DNA of 64,000 bases from Sinorhizobium shofinae. GTDB taxonomy: Bacteria > Pseudomonadota > Alphaproteobacteria > Rhizobiales > Rhizobiaceae. Below the pieces are notes generated by a model. It was not told the DNA's origin, searched no databases, and saw only the letters and a program-made list of their open reading frames with translations. Both the position numbers and the translations under genes were made by a program. Shown piece after piece: positions 1-9,385 of this stretch (position 1 is its first letter; each line of letters opens with the position of its first letter). Location of the stretch: assembly GCA_001704765.1 (NCBI GenBank), contig MBFK01000153.1:1-64000 (forward strand), read 5' to 3'.

Positions 1-1
1 G

Positions 2-418
2 ATGATGCTGGCGGTCGCCGCGGCGCTGCGCGGGCATGGGATGCGTGACGAGCAGATCAAGTTCGAGCTGTTCGCCTCCTCCCAACCGGGCCGCGCTCGC
101 CGGAAGGTGGAGAGCGCTGCGGCAGCGGAGCGCGGCACCGCCTGCGAGGCTACCGTCACGCTTGATGGCGCCACCCGCGTCTTCAAGATGCCGAAACAGG
201 GGCAGACGCTTCTGGAGGCCGCGCTCGAGAACAGAATGGATGCACCCTTCGCCTGCAAGGCCGGCGTCTGTTCCACTTGTCGTGCCAAGGTGCTCGAAGG
301 TGAGACGGAGATGGAAGTCAACCACGCGCTCGAGGACTACGAGGTCCGCCAGGGCTACGTCCTGACCTGCCAATGCTATCCGCTGAGCGACCGGATCGTC
401 GTCAGCTACGATCAATGA
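2..418 (+). CDS. paaE: Phenylacetyl-CoA epoxidase reductase subunit PaaE, 3' part only
   Basis: This is the C-terminal part of the ferredoxin-reductase subunit that passes electrons from NAD(P)H to the diiron phenylacetyl-CoA 1,2-epoxidase PaaABC. The visible part ends in a plant-type [2Fe-2S] domain with cysteines at visible residues 85, 90, 93 and 123 (ACKAGVCSTC, then LTC). The FAD/NAD-binding half (full proteins are about 350-360 residues) lies left of the window, so the ATG at position 2 is internal. A PaaA/C-like gene and paaZ follow on the same strand, which fits a paa operon. The family assignment is firm; the choice of PaaE over another class IA reductase rests on the neighbours. Confidence 0.88.
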   Translation: MMLAVAAALRGHGMRDEQIKFELFASSQPGRARRKVESAAAAERGTACEATVTLDGATRVFKMPKQGQTLLEAALENRMDAPFACKAGVCSTCRAKVLEGETEMEVNHALEDYEVRQGYVLTCQCYPLSDRIVVSYDQ

Positions 419-445
419 TCGCGCGAAGGCGGAGGGAGGATGCCG

Positions 446-1201
446 ATGTCCGATACGATGCCCATCGAAGAATACCTCCGGCAAGGCGGCGTGCTGACGT
501 CGCCCGCCAACGCGCCGCCGCGCTACCGCGGCGAGTTGCTGCGTCTGATGGCGAGCTTCGTCGATAGCGAGCTCGCCGGGGCCGCCGGTTTTGCCGACAT
601 CATCAACGATGCGCCCGGTATCAAGGAGCGCATTGCAGCCGCCCGGATCGTGCTCGAGAAGACCGACCATGCGGGCCGTGTGCTGGATGTCATGGGCACC
701 TTCGGCGCCGATGTCGAGCGCTATGCCGTCCACCACGCCTGGGATGCCCGGCTCGCCCGTGACGCCGATATCGGCGCGGCGCGCCAGGGCGGCGACATGC
801 GGCTTTCCGTCTTCCACTACCCGCTCCAGGGCTGGGTCGATGCCGTCGTCCTGAACGTGCTGATGGGAATGGCGACTGCAATCCAGTTGCGCGAGCTGAC
901 GCATGTCTCCTACCAGCCGCTCGCCGAAGTCTTTCGCGAGATCCTGCCGCGCGAGGCTCATCACACGGCGCTCGGCGTCGAGGCACTTCAGCGCATCGTC
1001 GAGATCGAAAGCACACGCCGCACCGCCTTGGAGTCTGTCGACTACTGGCGTCCGCGCGTTGCGGCAAGCTTCGGCCTTGCAGGCTCCGCCCGTTACGAGA
1101 TGCTCGCCCGGCTGGGGCTCCGCCATACGCCGAATGAAGCCTTGCTTGCCGAATGGCAGACCGCCCTCGACGAGCAGCTCTCTGCATTGAACCTGAACTG
1201 A
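446..1201 (+). CDS. PaaA/PaaC-like phenylacetate catabolic ferritin-fold protein
   Basis: Member of the phenylacetic acid catabolic protein family (PF05138 type), which contains the catalytic PaaA and structural PaaC subunits of phenylacetyl-CoA epoxidase. The segment ELTHVSYQPLAEVFREILPR followed by EAHH resembles the PaaA region that carries a diiron-ligand E-x-x-H. It sits between paaE and paaZ, where the standard paaABCDE order has no such gene, so it is probably an extra paralogue. Role unknown: ring-opening accessory factor, alternative oxygenase subunit, or a remnant of duplication. An ATG also occurs at 440, but the Shine-Dalgarno GGAGGGAGG (431-439) abuts it, so 446 is preferred. Confidence 0.78.
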   Translation: MSDTMPIEEYLRQGGVLTSPANAPPRYRGELLRLMASFVDSELAGAAGFADIINDAPGIKERIAAARIVLEKTDHAGRVLDVMGTFGADVERYAVHHAWDARLARDADIGAARQGGDMRLSVFHYPLQGWVDAVVLNVLMGMATAIQLRELTHVSYQPLAEVFREILPREAHHTALGVEALQRIVEIESTRRTALESVDYWRPRVAASFGLAGSARYEMLARLGLRHTPNEALLAEWQTALDEQLSALNLN

Positions 1202-1219
1202 CCGGGAAGGAAAAAGAAA

Positions 1220-3277
1220 ATGAACGCTCCGGCAAACCGGCCTCGCCGGCTCGAAAACCATGTCTACGGATCCTGGGTTCCTGGTACCGGAGACGGTGCG
1301 ACGCTGCTCGACGCTTCGACCGGTGTCCCCGTGGCGCTGATCGATTCGACCGGCATCGACTTTTCTGCAGCCCTCTCCTACGGCCGCGAAAAGGCGGGAC
1401 CGGCCTTGCGGCGCATGTCCTTCCACGAACGCGCCGCCCTTCTGAAATCCCTCGGTCAGGCGCTGATGGACAGGAAGGAAGAGTTCTATGCGCTCTCGTC
1501 GGCGACCGGCGCGACCAGGACCGACAGCTGGATCGACATCGAGGGCGGCATCGGCACGCTGTTTGCCTACTCGTCCAAAGGCCGCCGCGAGCTGCCGAAC
1601 ACCCGTGTCCTCGTCGATGGTGACGTCGAGACCCTCTCGCGGGACGGCACGTTTTCGGCCCGCCACATACTGTCGCCGCTCCAGGGCGTTGCGGTTCACA
1701 TCAACGCCTTCAACTTTCCCGTCTGGGGCATGCTGGAGAAGCTCGCGCCGACATTGCTCGCCGGCATGCCGGCGATCGTCAAGCCGGCGAGCCAGACGGC
1801 CTATCTCACCGAGCTCGTCGTCCGTCGCATGGTCGAGACCGGGCTTCTGCCCGAAGGGGCCGTCCAGCTGATCTGCGGGTCGATCGGCGATCTCCTCGAT
1901 CACGTCGACGGCCAGGACGTGGTGACGTTCACCGGCTCGGCGTCAACCGGCCGCAAGCTGAAGACCCACCCGGCGATCGTCGAAAATTCCGTGCGCTTCA
2001 CCATGGAGGCGGACAGTCTCAATGCCTCGATGCTCGGCCTCGATGCGGCCCCCGGCACAGAAGAGTTCGATCTCTTCGTCAAGGAGGTGGCGCGCGAGAT
2101 GACGGTCAAGGCGGGGCAGAAGTGCACGGCCATCCGCCGCGTCGTGGCGCCACGCACCTATTGCGATGCCGTAGTGGCCGCGCTTGGCGAGAGGCTCGCC
2201 AAAACCGCACTCGGCAACGCCGGTGACGAGAATGTCCGCATGGGACCCTTGGCGAGCCTCGGGCAGCGCGAGGAGGTCCGCGCCCGCATTCGCGACCTTG
2301 CGGCGGACGCCGAAATCGTTGCCGGCGACCCCGACAATCCCCGGGTCGTGTCGGGCGATGCGCGCATTGGCGCCTTCCTCAACCCTGTCCTGCTCTACTG
2401 TGACGCGCCCCTCAAGGCGAAAGCCGTTCATGACGTCGAAGCCTTCGGCCCGGTCAGCACCGTCATGCCCTACAATACCGCCGAAGAGGCCGTCGAACTT
2501 GCCCGACGCGGCAAGGGCAGCCTTGTCTCGTCTGTCTTCACGAACGACCCGGCCTTCGCCGAGGAGGTCGTGCTCGGCATGGCCCCATTCCACGGGCGCG
2601 TGCTGATCGGCAACCGAACGACGACGAAGAGCTCGACTGGTCACGGCTCGCCGCTGCCCGCACTGGTCCATGGCGGACCCGGACGGGCCGGCGGTGGCGA
2701 GGAACTCGGCGGTCTTCGCGGCGTGAAGCACTACATGCAGCGCACCGCCCTGCAGGGTTCGCCGACAATGCTCTCGGCGGTGACTGGGCGTTGGGTGCCG
2801 GACGCCGAGGTCCGCAGCGATGGCGGGCATCCGTTCCGCAAGTCGCTTGCAGAGCTTCGCATCGGCGACCAACTCGTAACGGGCACGCGGACCGTGACGC
2901 TCGAGGACATCGAACATTTCGCCGATTTCACCGGCGACACCTTCTACGCGCATATGGACGAAGAGGCGGCCCGTGCGAATCCGTTCTTCGAGGGTCGCGT
3001 CGCCCATGGTTATCTGATCGTCTCCTTCGCGGCGGGGCTCTTCGTCGATCCGGCGCCGGGTCCGGTGCTCGCCAATTACGGCATCGACAACCTGCGCTTC
3101 CTGACACCGGTCAATCCGGGCGACACCTTGCAGGTGCAACTGACCTGCGAGGAAATCAACCCACGCATCGGCGCCGACTATGGCGAAGTCCGCTGGGATT
3201 GCCGGGTGTCCAACCAGAACGATGCGGTCGTTGCGCAATACGATGTGCTGACCATGGTAGCCAAGACCCGGAGTTGA
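1220..3277 (+). CDS. paaZ: Bifunctional oxepin-CoA hydrolase / semialdehyde dehydrogenase PaaZ
   Basis: PaaZ opens the oxepin-CoA ring and oxidises the resulting aldehyde to 3-oxo-5,6-dehydrosuberyl-CoA with NADP+. The 685-residue product has the expected fusion. The N-terminal aldehyde dehydrogenase domain (about 1-520) has the glycine-rich FTGSASTGRKL and the catalytic cysteine in AGQKCTAIRR (Cys302). The C-terminal MaoC-type (R)-hydratase domain (about 535-685) has DTFYAHMDEEAA and GRVAHGYLIVS. Length matches the family (about 680). The start follows a purine-rich GGAAGGAAAAAG. It is co-directional with paaE and the gene at 446, spacing 18 bp, so it is probably the last paa gene here. Confidence 0.93.
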   Translation: MNAPANRPRRLENHVYGSWVPGTGDGATLLDASTGVPVALIDSTGIDFSAALSYGREKAGPALRRMSFHERAALLKSLGQALMDRKEEFYALSSATGATRTDSWIDIEGGIGTLFAYSSKGRRELPNTRVLVDGDVETLSRDGTFSARHILSPLQGVAVHINAFNFPVWGMLEKLAPTLLAGMPAIVKPASQTAYLTELVVRRMVETGLLPEGAVQLICGSIGDLLDHVDGQDVVTFTGSASTGRKLKTHPAIVENSVRFTMEADSLNASMLGLDAAPGTEEFDLFVKEVAREMTVKAGQKCTAIRRVVAPRTYCDAVVAALGERLAKTALGNAGDENVRMGPLASLGQREEVRARIRDLAADAEIVAGDPDNPRVVSGDARIGAFLNPVLLYCDAPLKAKAVHDVEAFGPVSTVMPYNTAEEAVELARRGKGSLVSSVFTNDPAFAEEVVLGMAPFHGRVLIGNRTTTKSSTGHGSPLPALVHGGPGRAGGGEELGGLRGVKHYMQRTALQGSPTMLSAVTGRWVPDAEVRSDGGHPFRKSLAELRIGDQLVTGTRTVTLEDIEHFADFTGDTFYAHMDEEAARANPFFEGRVAHGYLIVSFAAGLFVDPAPGPVLANYGIDNLRFLTPVNPGDTLQVQLTCEEINPRIGADYGEVRWDCRVSNQNDAVVAQYDVLTMVAKTRS

Positions 3278-3444
3278 GGCGATTGGGCCGGTCGCCCGAT
3301 GTCACTTCGGGCAGCCAGTGCGGTCGCCTATCAGGCGGGAACGTCGTCTGCCCTGATGCGCTGAAAGCAGCTTCTGCAATTGAGGCTGACGAACTGCTTT
3401 CACCCCTTCCAAGAGCAATGTGGATGCACGGCTACTGTCGGGCA

Positions 3445-3915
3445 TCACACCGGAACAGCGGTCGAGTATTTCACGCTCTTCAGGGCGAAATGCGAGGACG
3501 AATTCGCGACCGCGTCATGCGTCAAGATGCCGTGCATCAGCAATCGTTCGTAATCGGCAACGTCCGCCACGACGACACGCAAAAGATAATCCCACTCGCC
3601 CGACATTGAATAGCATTCCAGCACTTCTTCGTGGCTCTCCACAAAGCGCTCGAAGCTGCGACGCGCGACCGGATCGTGCGATTTCATGCGCACGTGACAG
3701 AAGACATTCAGCCCGCGTCCAACCATCTCGGGATTGACGAGTCTGACGGTCTTTCCGAGCACGCCGCCCGTATCGAGAGCCTTAATTCGCCGCCAGCAGG
3801 AGGCCGCCGAGGCACCGACCGCCTCGGCCAGCGCGGCATGGCTGATGTCGGCCTGCTCCTGAAGGATTCTCAGGATCTTACGATCGACCGGGTCGAGATT
3901 GAACGTATTCATCAT
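3445..3915 (-). CDS. Lrp/AsnC-family regulator (BkdR-like)
   Basis: A 156-residue feast/famine regulator. The N-terminal helix-turn-helix spans roughly residues 5-60 (DRKILRILQEQADIS, ALAEAVGASAASCWRRIKAL), and an RAM/AsnC ligand-binding domain follows (about 70-150). It is transcribed away from the 2-oxoacid dehydrogenase operon with about 120 bp between starts, the arrangement known for bkdR and bkd operons, so it probably activates that operon in response to branched-chain amino acids. Two tandem ATGs occur (3915 and 3912); AAGGATT fits the second slightly better. The ligand is inferred from context only. Confidence 0.88.
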   Translation of the reverse strand: MMNTFNLDPVDRKILRILQEQADISHAALAEAVGASAASCWRRIKALDTGGVLGKTVRLVNPEMVGRGLNVFCHVRMKSHDPVARRSFERFVESHEEVLECYSMSGEWDYLLRVVVADVADYERLLMHGILTHDAVANSSSHFALKSVKYSTAVPV

Positions 3916-4034
3916 AATCCTTACGAATATGAAATACCCTCATCAACTGATACCGAAAATGCCGTAAGATTGAAACCGATTTGCGCCTGAGACGAGCTAT
4001 TCTTCCAGTGAGGAATTTGGGAGGACATTTGACG
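3916..4034. promoter_or_regulatory. Divergent promoter region, Lrp regulator / bkd operon
   Basis: AT-rich gap between the divergent regulator and the E1 gene. Promoters for both directions must lie here or nearby, and an Lrp-family operator would be expected. I could not assign a specific operator or -35/-10 pair. The only clear signal is the Shine-Dalgarno GGGAGGA at 4019-4025, nine bases before the E1 start. Confidence 0.5.
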
Positions 4035-6113
4035 ATGGGACAGGCTGCACTCAAACCAGACCGGCGGAACGCACCGGACGAGAGCATCGACTGGAAGAGG
4101 GTCGTGCATCTCATGCTTCTGTCTCGGGAACTTGACGAGATGGAGGAAAAGCGCCTCGTCCCGGAGAAGAAGGTCCTTTATCAGTTCTCGGCGCGCGGCC
4201 ATGACATGGCCCAGATTCTCCTGGGGCTAAACCTCACGGAAAAGCATGACGCGGCCTGTGGCTACTATCGTTCGCGGCCGTTGCTCCTGTCGCTGGGTGT
4301 CGATCCGGCCGACGCGCTCGGCTCGGCCATGGCACGGGCCGGGGGTTATTCCGATGGCCGCGATATCGGCGTCGTCTTCAACTATCCCAATCCGAACGGC
4401 GCCTCGGCACTGCCAATGTGCGGCGGCGTCGGGTCCCAATACACGCCGACGGCCGGATGGGCGCAGGCGATCACCTATTTCAGCAAACAGCTCAAGAACA
4501 AGGACTATGACCGGGACATCGCTGTCGTCCTCGGCGGTGACGGATCCGTTGCCTCAAACGGCTTCTGGTCGGCGCTGACGGTCGCCACGACCCAGTGCCT
4601 GCCGATGCTCTTCTTTATCGAAGACAACGGCTTCGGCATCTCGGTTCCCTCCACCTTCCAGACCCCCGAGGGCAACATCGCCGCCAATCTTTCGTCCTGG
4701 AAGAACCTGACCATTCTCGATGGTGACGGCTGCAATCCGGAAGAGGCCGCCCGGCTGACGAAGGGCGCCGTCGACCTGGTACGCGACGAGCGAATGCCAG
4801 TCCTGCTCCGGCTGAGAGTGCCTCGCCTCGAAGGACATAGCTTCCAGGATACCCAGACCTATAAGAGCGAAGAGCTCGTCAGAAGCGAATGGGCGCGCGA
4901 TCCGTTGCCGCGGCTCAAGGATTATCTGGTTCCTGCCGTTTTGAGCGAAGAGGAATGGGAAGAGGTCGCAGGCGCTGCCAAGGCGGCAGCCGAACAGGCA
5001 CGCATCGAGGCCGAGTCCCGGCCGGTTGCAGATCCCGAAACGGTCACCCGCAATGTCTTTTTCGAAGGCGAGATGCAGGTGATGGGCGGCCAGCACTGTA
5101 CCGGCTACCGACCGCCGGAGACGACCGAGACGGCGACAAGCGACGGCCAGCGGATCAACATGGTGACGGCGATCCGGCGAACACTCGACCACGAGATGTC
5201 GCTCAACGAACGAGTCATCCTGTTCGGCGAGGATATCGGCCCGAAAGGCGGCGTCCATGCCGTCACGCTCGGGCTCCAGGAAAAATACGGTACCGACCGC
5301 GTGTTCGACACGTCGCTATCGGAAGAAGGCATTGTCGGTCGTGCCGTCGGGATGGCGCTGGCTGGCCTCGTGCCCGTTCCTGAAATCCAGTTCCGCAAAT
5401 ATGCGGAACCGGCAAGCGAACAGATCAACGATTGCGGGACGGTCCGGTGGCGGACCAACAACCGCTTCGCCGCGCCTATCGTGCTGCGCATGCCGGGCGG
5501 CTTCTTCAAATGCGGAGACCCGTGGCACAGCCAGACGAACGAAGTCGCCTTCGTCCATCAGCCCGGCTGGAAGGTCGCCGTTCCGTCCAACGCCGAGGAC
5601 GCCGTCGGGCTCTTACGCACGTCGTTGCGCGGCAACGACCCGGTGATCTTCTTCGAACATCGCGCCATGCTGGACCACGCCTGGGCGCGGCGCCCCTATC
5701 CCGGCGATGCCTTCGCGCTGCCCTTCGGCAAGGCGAAGTTCACGCGCGAAGGCAACGATATCACCGTCGTCACCTGGGGCGCCATGGTGCACCGTTGCGA
5801 AGAGGCGGCAGAGGGTATTTCCGCTGACGTCATCGACCTCAGGACCTTGATGCCGTGGGACAGGGACGCAGTCCTTTCCTCCGTGCGCAGCACCCGTCGC
5901 TGCCTCATCGTTCACGAGGATCTGGGAACGGCAGGCTTCGGGGCGGAAATCGCCGCTGCGGTCGCGGATGAAGCCTTCATCGATCTCGATGCCCCGGTTT
6001 CGCGCCTGACCATGCCCGATATTCCAAGTCCCCATAATCCTGTCCTGCTCGACTGGGCGCTGCCCTCGACAGAGCGGATTCGCCGGAAAATCACCGATCT
6101 TCTGGAGTACTGA
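4035..6113 (+). CDS. 2-oxoisovalerate dehydrogenase E1, alpha-beta fusion
   Basis: Thiamine-diphosphate E1 component that decarboxylates branched-chain 2-oxoacids and acylates the E2 lipoyl group. It is 692 residues with both E1 subunits in one chain. The alpha part (about 1-350) has the ThDP/Mg motif GGDGSVASNGFW near residue 166 with IEDNGFGIS following. The beta part (about 370-692) has VILFGEDIGPKGG, GMALAGLVPVPEIQF and IVHEDLGTAGFG. The ATG at 4035 is chosen over upstream 3981 because GGGAGGA precedes it. E2 and E3 genes follow directly. Acetoin or pyruvate dehydrogenases share the fold, but the Lrp neighbour favours branched-chain substrates. Confidence 0.9.
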   Translation: MGQAALKPDRRNAPDESIDWKRVVHLMLLSRELDEMEEKRLVPEKKVLYQFSARGHDMAQILLGLNLTEKHDAACGYYRSRPLLLSLGVDPADALGSAMARAGGYSDGRDIGVVFNYPNPNGASALPMCGGVGSQYTPTAGWAQAITYFSKQLKNKDYDRDIAVVLGGDGSVASNGFWSALTVATTQCLPMLFFIEDNGFGISVPSTFQTPEGNIAANLSSWKNLTILDGDGCNPEEAARLTKGAVDLVRDERMPVLLRLRVPRLEGHSFQDTQTYKSEELVRSEWARDPLPRLKDYLVPAVLSEEEWEEVAGAAKAAAEQARIEAESRPVADPETVTRNVFFEGEMQVMGGQHCTGYRPPETTETATSDGQRINMVTAIRRTLDHEMSLNERVILFGEDIGPKGGVHAVTLGLQEKYGTDRVFDTSLSEEGIVGRAVGMALAGLVPVPEIQFRKYAEPASEQINDCGTVRWRTNNRFAAPIVLRMPGGFFKCGDPWHSQTNEVAFVHQPGWKVAVPSNAEDAVGLLRTSLRGNDPVIFFEHRAMLDHAWARRPYPGDAFALPFGKAKFTREGNDITVVTWGAMVHRCEEAAEGISADVIDLRTLMPWDRDAVLSSVRSTRRCLIVHEDLGTAGFGAEIAAAVADEAFIDLDAPVSRLTMPDIPSPHNPVLLDWALPSTERIRRKITDLLEY

Positions 6114-6115
6114 GC

Positions 6116-7348
6116 ATGGGCGACCTCGTCGACATCAACGCCCCCGTCGAGCAGGAGGGGACGAAGGCTATCGTCCGCAACTGGCTCAAGAGAATCGGCG
6201 AAAGCGTGAAATCGGGTGATCCGCTGGTCGAGCTCGAAACCGACAAGGTGACCCAGGAGGTCCCCGCTCCCGCCGACGGCGTCCTCAAGGAGATATTGAT
6301 GGAGAACGGCGATAATGCCACGCCCGGCGCCGTTCTCGGCCGGATCGGCAGTCGGGTTGCGGGCATCGACCAGCCTGCCTCGCCTGCGCCGGCGGCCACC
6401 GTTGAGACGTCGTCTGCTCCTCGGCAGGTTTCGCATTTTTCGCCAGCCGTGCGCCGCGCGGCGGAGGAATATGGCATAGATCCTGCGACCGTTCCCGGCA
6501 CCGGCCGGGACGGCCGGGTTACCCGCGCCGACATGGACCGGGCCTTTGCCGCCAAGGCGGAGCAATTCGAGGCTGCGGCCGAGGCCAAGGCATCAGAGCC
6601 GCCGGCGGCACCTGCTCCAAGAGCAGTCTCGGCCGATACCGGAGCGGTTCTGCGTTCGCGCAAGATACCGCACAGCGGCATGCGCACAGCGATCGCCATG
6701 CACATGCTGCAGTCGGTGACGAGCGCGCCGCACGTCACCGCCGTTTTCGAAGCCGATTTTTCGGCGATCATGCGCCACCGGGAACAGCATAAGGCGAAGC
6801 TGTCGTCGGAGGGTGTCACTCTTTCCTACACGGCCTATATCGTTTCCGCCTGCGTTGCGGCGATGCGCGCGGTTCCCGAGGTCAACAGCCGTTGGCACGA
6901 CGATGCGCTCGAAGTGTTCGACGACATCAATATCGGCGTCGGAACCGCCCTTGGCGACAAAGGCTTGATCGTGCCGGTGATCCACCAGGCCCAGCACCTC
7001 TCTCTCGCCGGCATCGCGGCGAGGCTGCAGGAACTGACAGCGCGGGCGCGATCGAATGCGCTCACCAGCGCCGATGTCCGAGGCGGCACCTTCACCATTT
7101 CCAATCATGGCGTATCCGGGTCATTGCTCGCGGCGCCGATCATCATCAACCAGCCGCAATCGGCGATCCTCGGCGTCGGAAAGCTCGAGAAGCGGGTGGT
7201 CGTCCGTGAGATCGACGACGTCGACACGATCCAGATCCGACCGATGGCCTATGTATCGCTGACCATCGATCACCGGGCGCTCGACGGCCATCAGACGAAT
7301 ACATGGCTGACGCATTTCGTGCAGACTCTCGAGAACTGGACCCAATGA
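6116..7348 (+). CDS. Dihydrolipoyl acyltransferase E2 of the 2-oxoacid dehydrogenase complex
   Basis: E2 core that moves the acyl group from E1 to CoA. Domains in order: one lipoyl domain (residues 1-80, lipoyl lysine Lys44 in ELETDKVTQEV), an Ala/Pro linker, a peripheral-subunit-binding domain (about 107-142, SPAVRRAAEEYGIDP and GTGRDGRVTRADM), a second linker, then the acyltransferase domain (about 180-410) with the catalytic motif DHRALDG (His386, Asp390). It begins 2 bp after the E1 stop and overlaps the E3 start (ATGA), indicating translational coupling. A single lipoyl domain is typical of branched-chain complexes. Confidence 0.92.
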   Translation: MGDLVDINAPVEQEGTKAIVRNWLKRIGESVKSGDPLVELETDKVTQEVPAPADGVLKEILMENGDNATPGAVLGRIGSRVAGIDQPASPAPAATVETSSAPRQVSHFSPAVRRAAEEYGIDPATVPGTGRDGRVTRADMDRAFAAKAEQFEAAAEAKASEPPAAPAPRAVSADTGAVLRSRKIPHSGMRTAIAMHMLQSVTSAPHVTAVFEADFSAIMRHREQHKAKLSSEGVTLSYTAYIVSACVAAMRAVPEVNSRWHDDALEVFDDINIGVGTALGDKGLIVPVIHQAQHLSLAGIAARLQELTARARSNALTSADVRGGTFTISNHGVSGSLLAAPIIINQPQSAILGVGKLEKRVVVREIDDVDTIQIRPMAYVSLTIDHRALDGHQTNTWLTHFVQTLENWTQ

Positions 7349-8745
7349 GCAAATCCTACGACTACGACGTGCTCGTCATCGGCGGCGGGCCTGGCGGCTA
7401 TGCCTGCGCGATCCGCGCCGCCCAGCTGAAACTGCGGACAGCTTGTGTCGAGTTGCGCGATACTCTGGGCGGCACCTGCCTGAATGTCGGCTGCATCCCG
7501 TCCAAGGCGCTTCTCAACGCGACCCACCACTACGAACTGGCCGCGGCTGGAAAGCTCAGCGCGCTCGGGATCAACATCGGCAATGTTTCCTTCGATCTCA
7601 GCCGCCTGATGGCCGCAAAAGACGACACCGTCTCATCGCTGACGGAAGGCATCGACTTTCTATTCCGCAAGAACAGCGTCGCTCGCCTGAAAGGCAAGGC
7701 GCGGTTTGAAGGGGAAAACAGGATCTCGATCGATGGGAAGCAGGTCACGGCGAAATCGATCGTCATCGCGACCGGTTCGAAGCCCGCCTCGTTCAACGGT
7801 CACACGATCAACAATTTGGCCGGGCGCATCGTCGACTCGACAGGCGCGCTTTCCTTCAAGGCGGTTCCGGAGCATCTCGCCGTGATTGGCGGCGGTGCCA
7901 TCGGCCTCGAACTCGGTTCCGTATGGCGCCGGCTCGGTGCGAGGGTGACCGTCATCGAATATCTCGACGCCATCCTTCCGGGCATGGACGAGGATATCCA
8001 GTCGAAAACTCTGCAGATCCTGACGCAACAGGGCATGACCATCCTCACGTCCACGGCGGTGCAACGGATTTCGGAGACCGAGAATGGTATCGCCTTGTCA
8101 CTCGAAGGCGCCGATGGGAAGAGAACACTCTCGGCATCGGCCGTCCTGATCGCGACCGGCCGCCGACCGAACACCGATGACTTGGCCCTGGAGAAGGCGA
8201 GCCTGCAAACGGACAAGCGCGGCTACATCGCCGTCGGCACCAAATGCGAGACGGCGGTGCGCGGAATCTATGCAATCGGCGACGTGACACCCGGTCCCAT
8301 GCTGGCGCATCGCGCCGAGGATGAAGGGATTGCCGTTGCCGAGCATCTGGCAGGACTCGTCCGCCCGATCAGCCACTCGGTGATCCCGGCCGTCGTCTAT
8401 ACGAGCCCCGAAATTGCCAGCGTAGGTCGGACGGAACAGGAAATGAGGGAGGCCGGCGTCTCATTCAAAAAAGCCATTTTCCCGATGTCCGCCAACAGCC
8501 GCGCCAAGGCGAACCGAGAGCCGGACGGTTTCGTCAAGATTCTCGCGGATACGGAGACGGACCTCGTCCTCGGCGCCCATATCATTTCCGAGACGGCTGG
8601 CACGATGATTGCCCAGGTCGCCCAGGCCATGGAGTTCGGCGCCACTTCGGAAGATGTCGCCTATAGCTGCCATGCCCATCCCACCCACAGCGAAGCGGTT
8701 AAGGAAGCGGCGATGGGAATTCGCGGGCAGGCTATTCACATGTAG
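7345..8745 (+). CDS. lpdA: Dihydrolipoyl dehydrogenase E3
   Basis: FAD-dependent E3 that reoxidises dihydrolipoyl-E2 with NAD+. The 466-residue chain has the FAD-binding VIGGGPGGYACAIRAAQ, the redox-active disulfide in GGTCLNVGCIPSKALL (Cys45, Cys50), the NAD-binding GGGAIGLELGSVW, the second FAD motif IYAIGDVTPGPMLAH and the C-terminal catalytic pair in HPTHSE (His445, Glu450). The start ATG at 7345 overlaps the E2 stop as ATGA; a longer upstream reading would run into E2. It is the last gene of the bkd operon. Whether it also serves other complexes cannot be told from sequence. Confidence 0.94.
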   Translation: MSKSYDYDVLVIGGGPGGYACAIRAAQLKLRTACVELRDTLGGTCLNVGCIPSKALLNATHHYELAAAGKLSALGINIGNVSFDLSRLMAAKDDTVSSLTEGIDFLFRKNSVARLKGKARFEGENRISIDGKQVTAKSIVIATGSKPASFNGHTINNLAGRIVDSTGALSFKAVPEHLAVIGGGAIGLELGSVWRRLGARVTVIEYLDAILPGMDEDIQSKTLQILTQQGMTILTSTAVQRISETENGIALSLEGADGKRTLSASAVLIATGRRPNTDDLALEKASLQTDKRGYIAVGTKCETAVRGIYAIGDVTPGPMLAHRAEDEGIAVAEHLAGLVRPISHSVIPAVVYTSPEIASVGRTEQEMREAGVSFKKAIFPMSANSRAKANREPDGFVKILADTETDLVLGAHIISETAGTMIAQVAQAMEFGATSEDVAYSCHAHPTHSEAVKEAAMGIRGQAIHM

Positions 8746-9385
8746 CTCCCAGTGGAAATGAAACGCCACACATCGGGCGCGCTGAGCGGCCGAGGGGAAG
8801 ATCTGCCGCGCGCAGCTGGCGCACCCGGAAAAGTTTCAACGGCGGCAGCCCGCCAGTGGCGAACCCAGGCACCGCGAAGGATTTGTCTCTTCCGGCTTGG
8901 GTACCGTCCAGTAGCGGCTGTCACCTGAACTCCGCTCCGCCGCCCAGAGCGGCCCGAGCCAGATGAGCAACAGGCTTGCCGCAAGCGGTGATGCCAAGAC
9001 CGAAACGAATACGATGGCTTGCATAGCGAACGATTTCCAGTGGTGTTGAGTCGGCAGCTTTGCTGACTTGTGCAACTTACAACCGGACGAGCCCGTGAAA
9101 AGTTCCATTTGGTCAGCAGGCCGTACCGGATGTTCCTCTGCGGCCAAACACCAATTCACCGGCCGAGACCTGCGTAGCTTTCGTAGGCAGGACAGAAACC
9201 CTCACTGAGAGCCGCTGTGATCGCCTGCTGCGCGGAACCATTGCTGATCGAAGTTCAGCCCATTTTTTACGCAGGCAAGTGTGTTTCGACGGTCATTTCG
9301 CCTTAAATTTGCGCACTTCTCTAAACCGCAAATTATTTGGGCATGAGCATATTGCGAAACTTGTTGCACTGCATCATGATGTAGC
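8746..9385. other. 640-bp gap upstream of nasT, no convincing gene
   Basis: No strong gene is visible. The right half (about 9240-9385) is AT-rich and must hold the nasT promoter; a 10-bp perfect palindrome CATCATGATG (9372-9381) lies just before the nasT start. A weak minus-strand ORF (8836-9024) is listed separately. I saw no terminator with a clear U-tract behind the E3 gene. Confidence 0.5.
8836..9024 (-). CDS. Possible 63-residue membrane peptide
   Basis: The ATG at 9024 opens a short reading frame with one hydrophobic segment (AIVFVSVLASPLAASLLLIW) and a polar, Pro-rich tail. There is only a weak purine stretch upstream and I do not recognise a family. It could be a real small inner-membrane protein or chance coding in the gap before nasT. 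Confidence 0.25.
   Translation of the reverse strand: MQAIVFVSVLASPLAASLLLIWLGPLWAAERSSGDSRYWTVPKPEETNPSRCLGSPLAGCRR

Noticed and set aside
1943-3238. 431-residue minus-strand open frame across paaZ
   Set aside because: Shadow of paaZ; no family features.
9338-9356. Possible sigma-54 site before nasT (GG and TTGC nearby)
   Set aside because: GG and GC are 12 bases apart rather than 10, so it does not fit the -24/-12 promoter.
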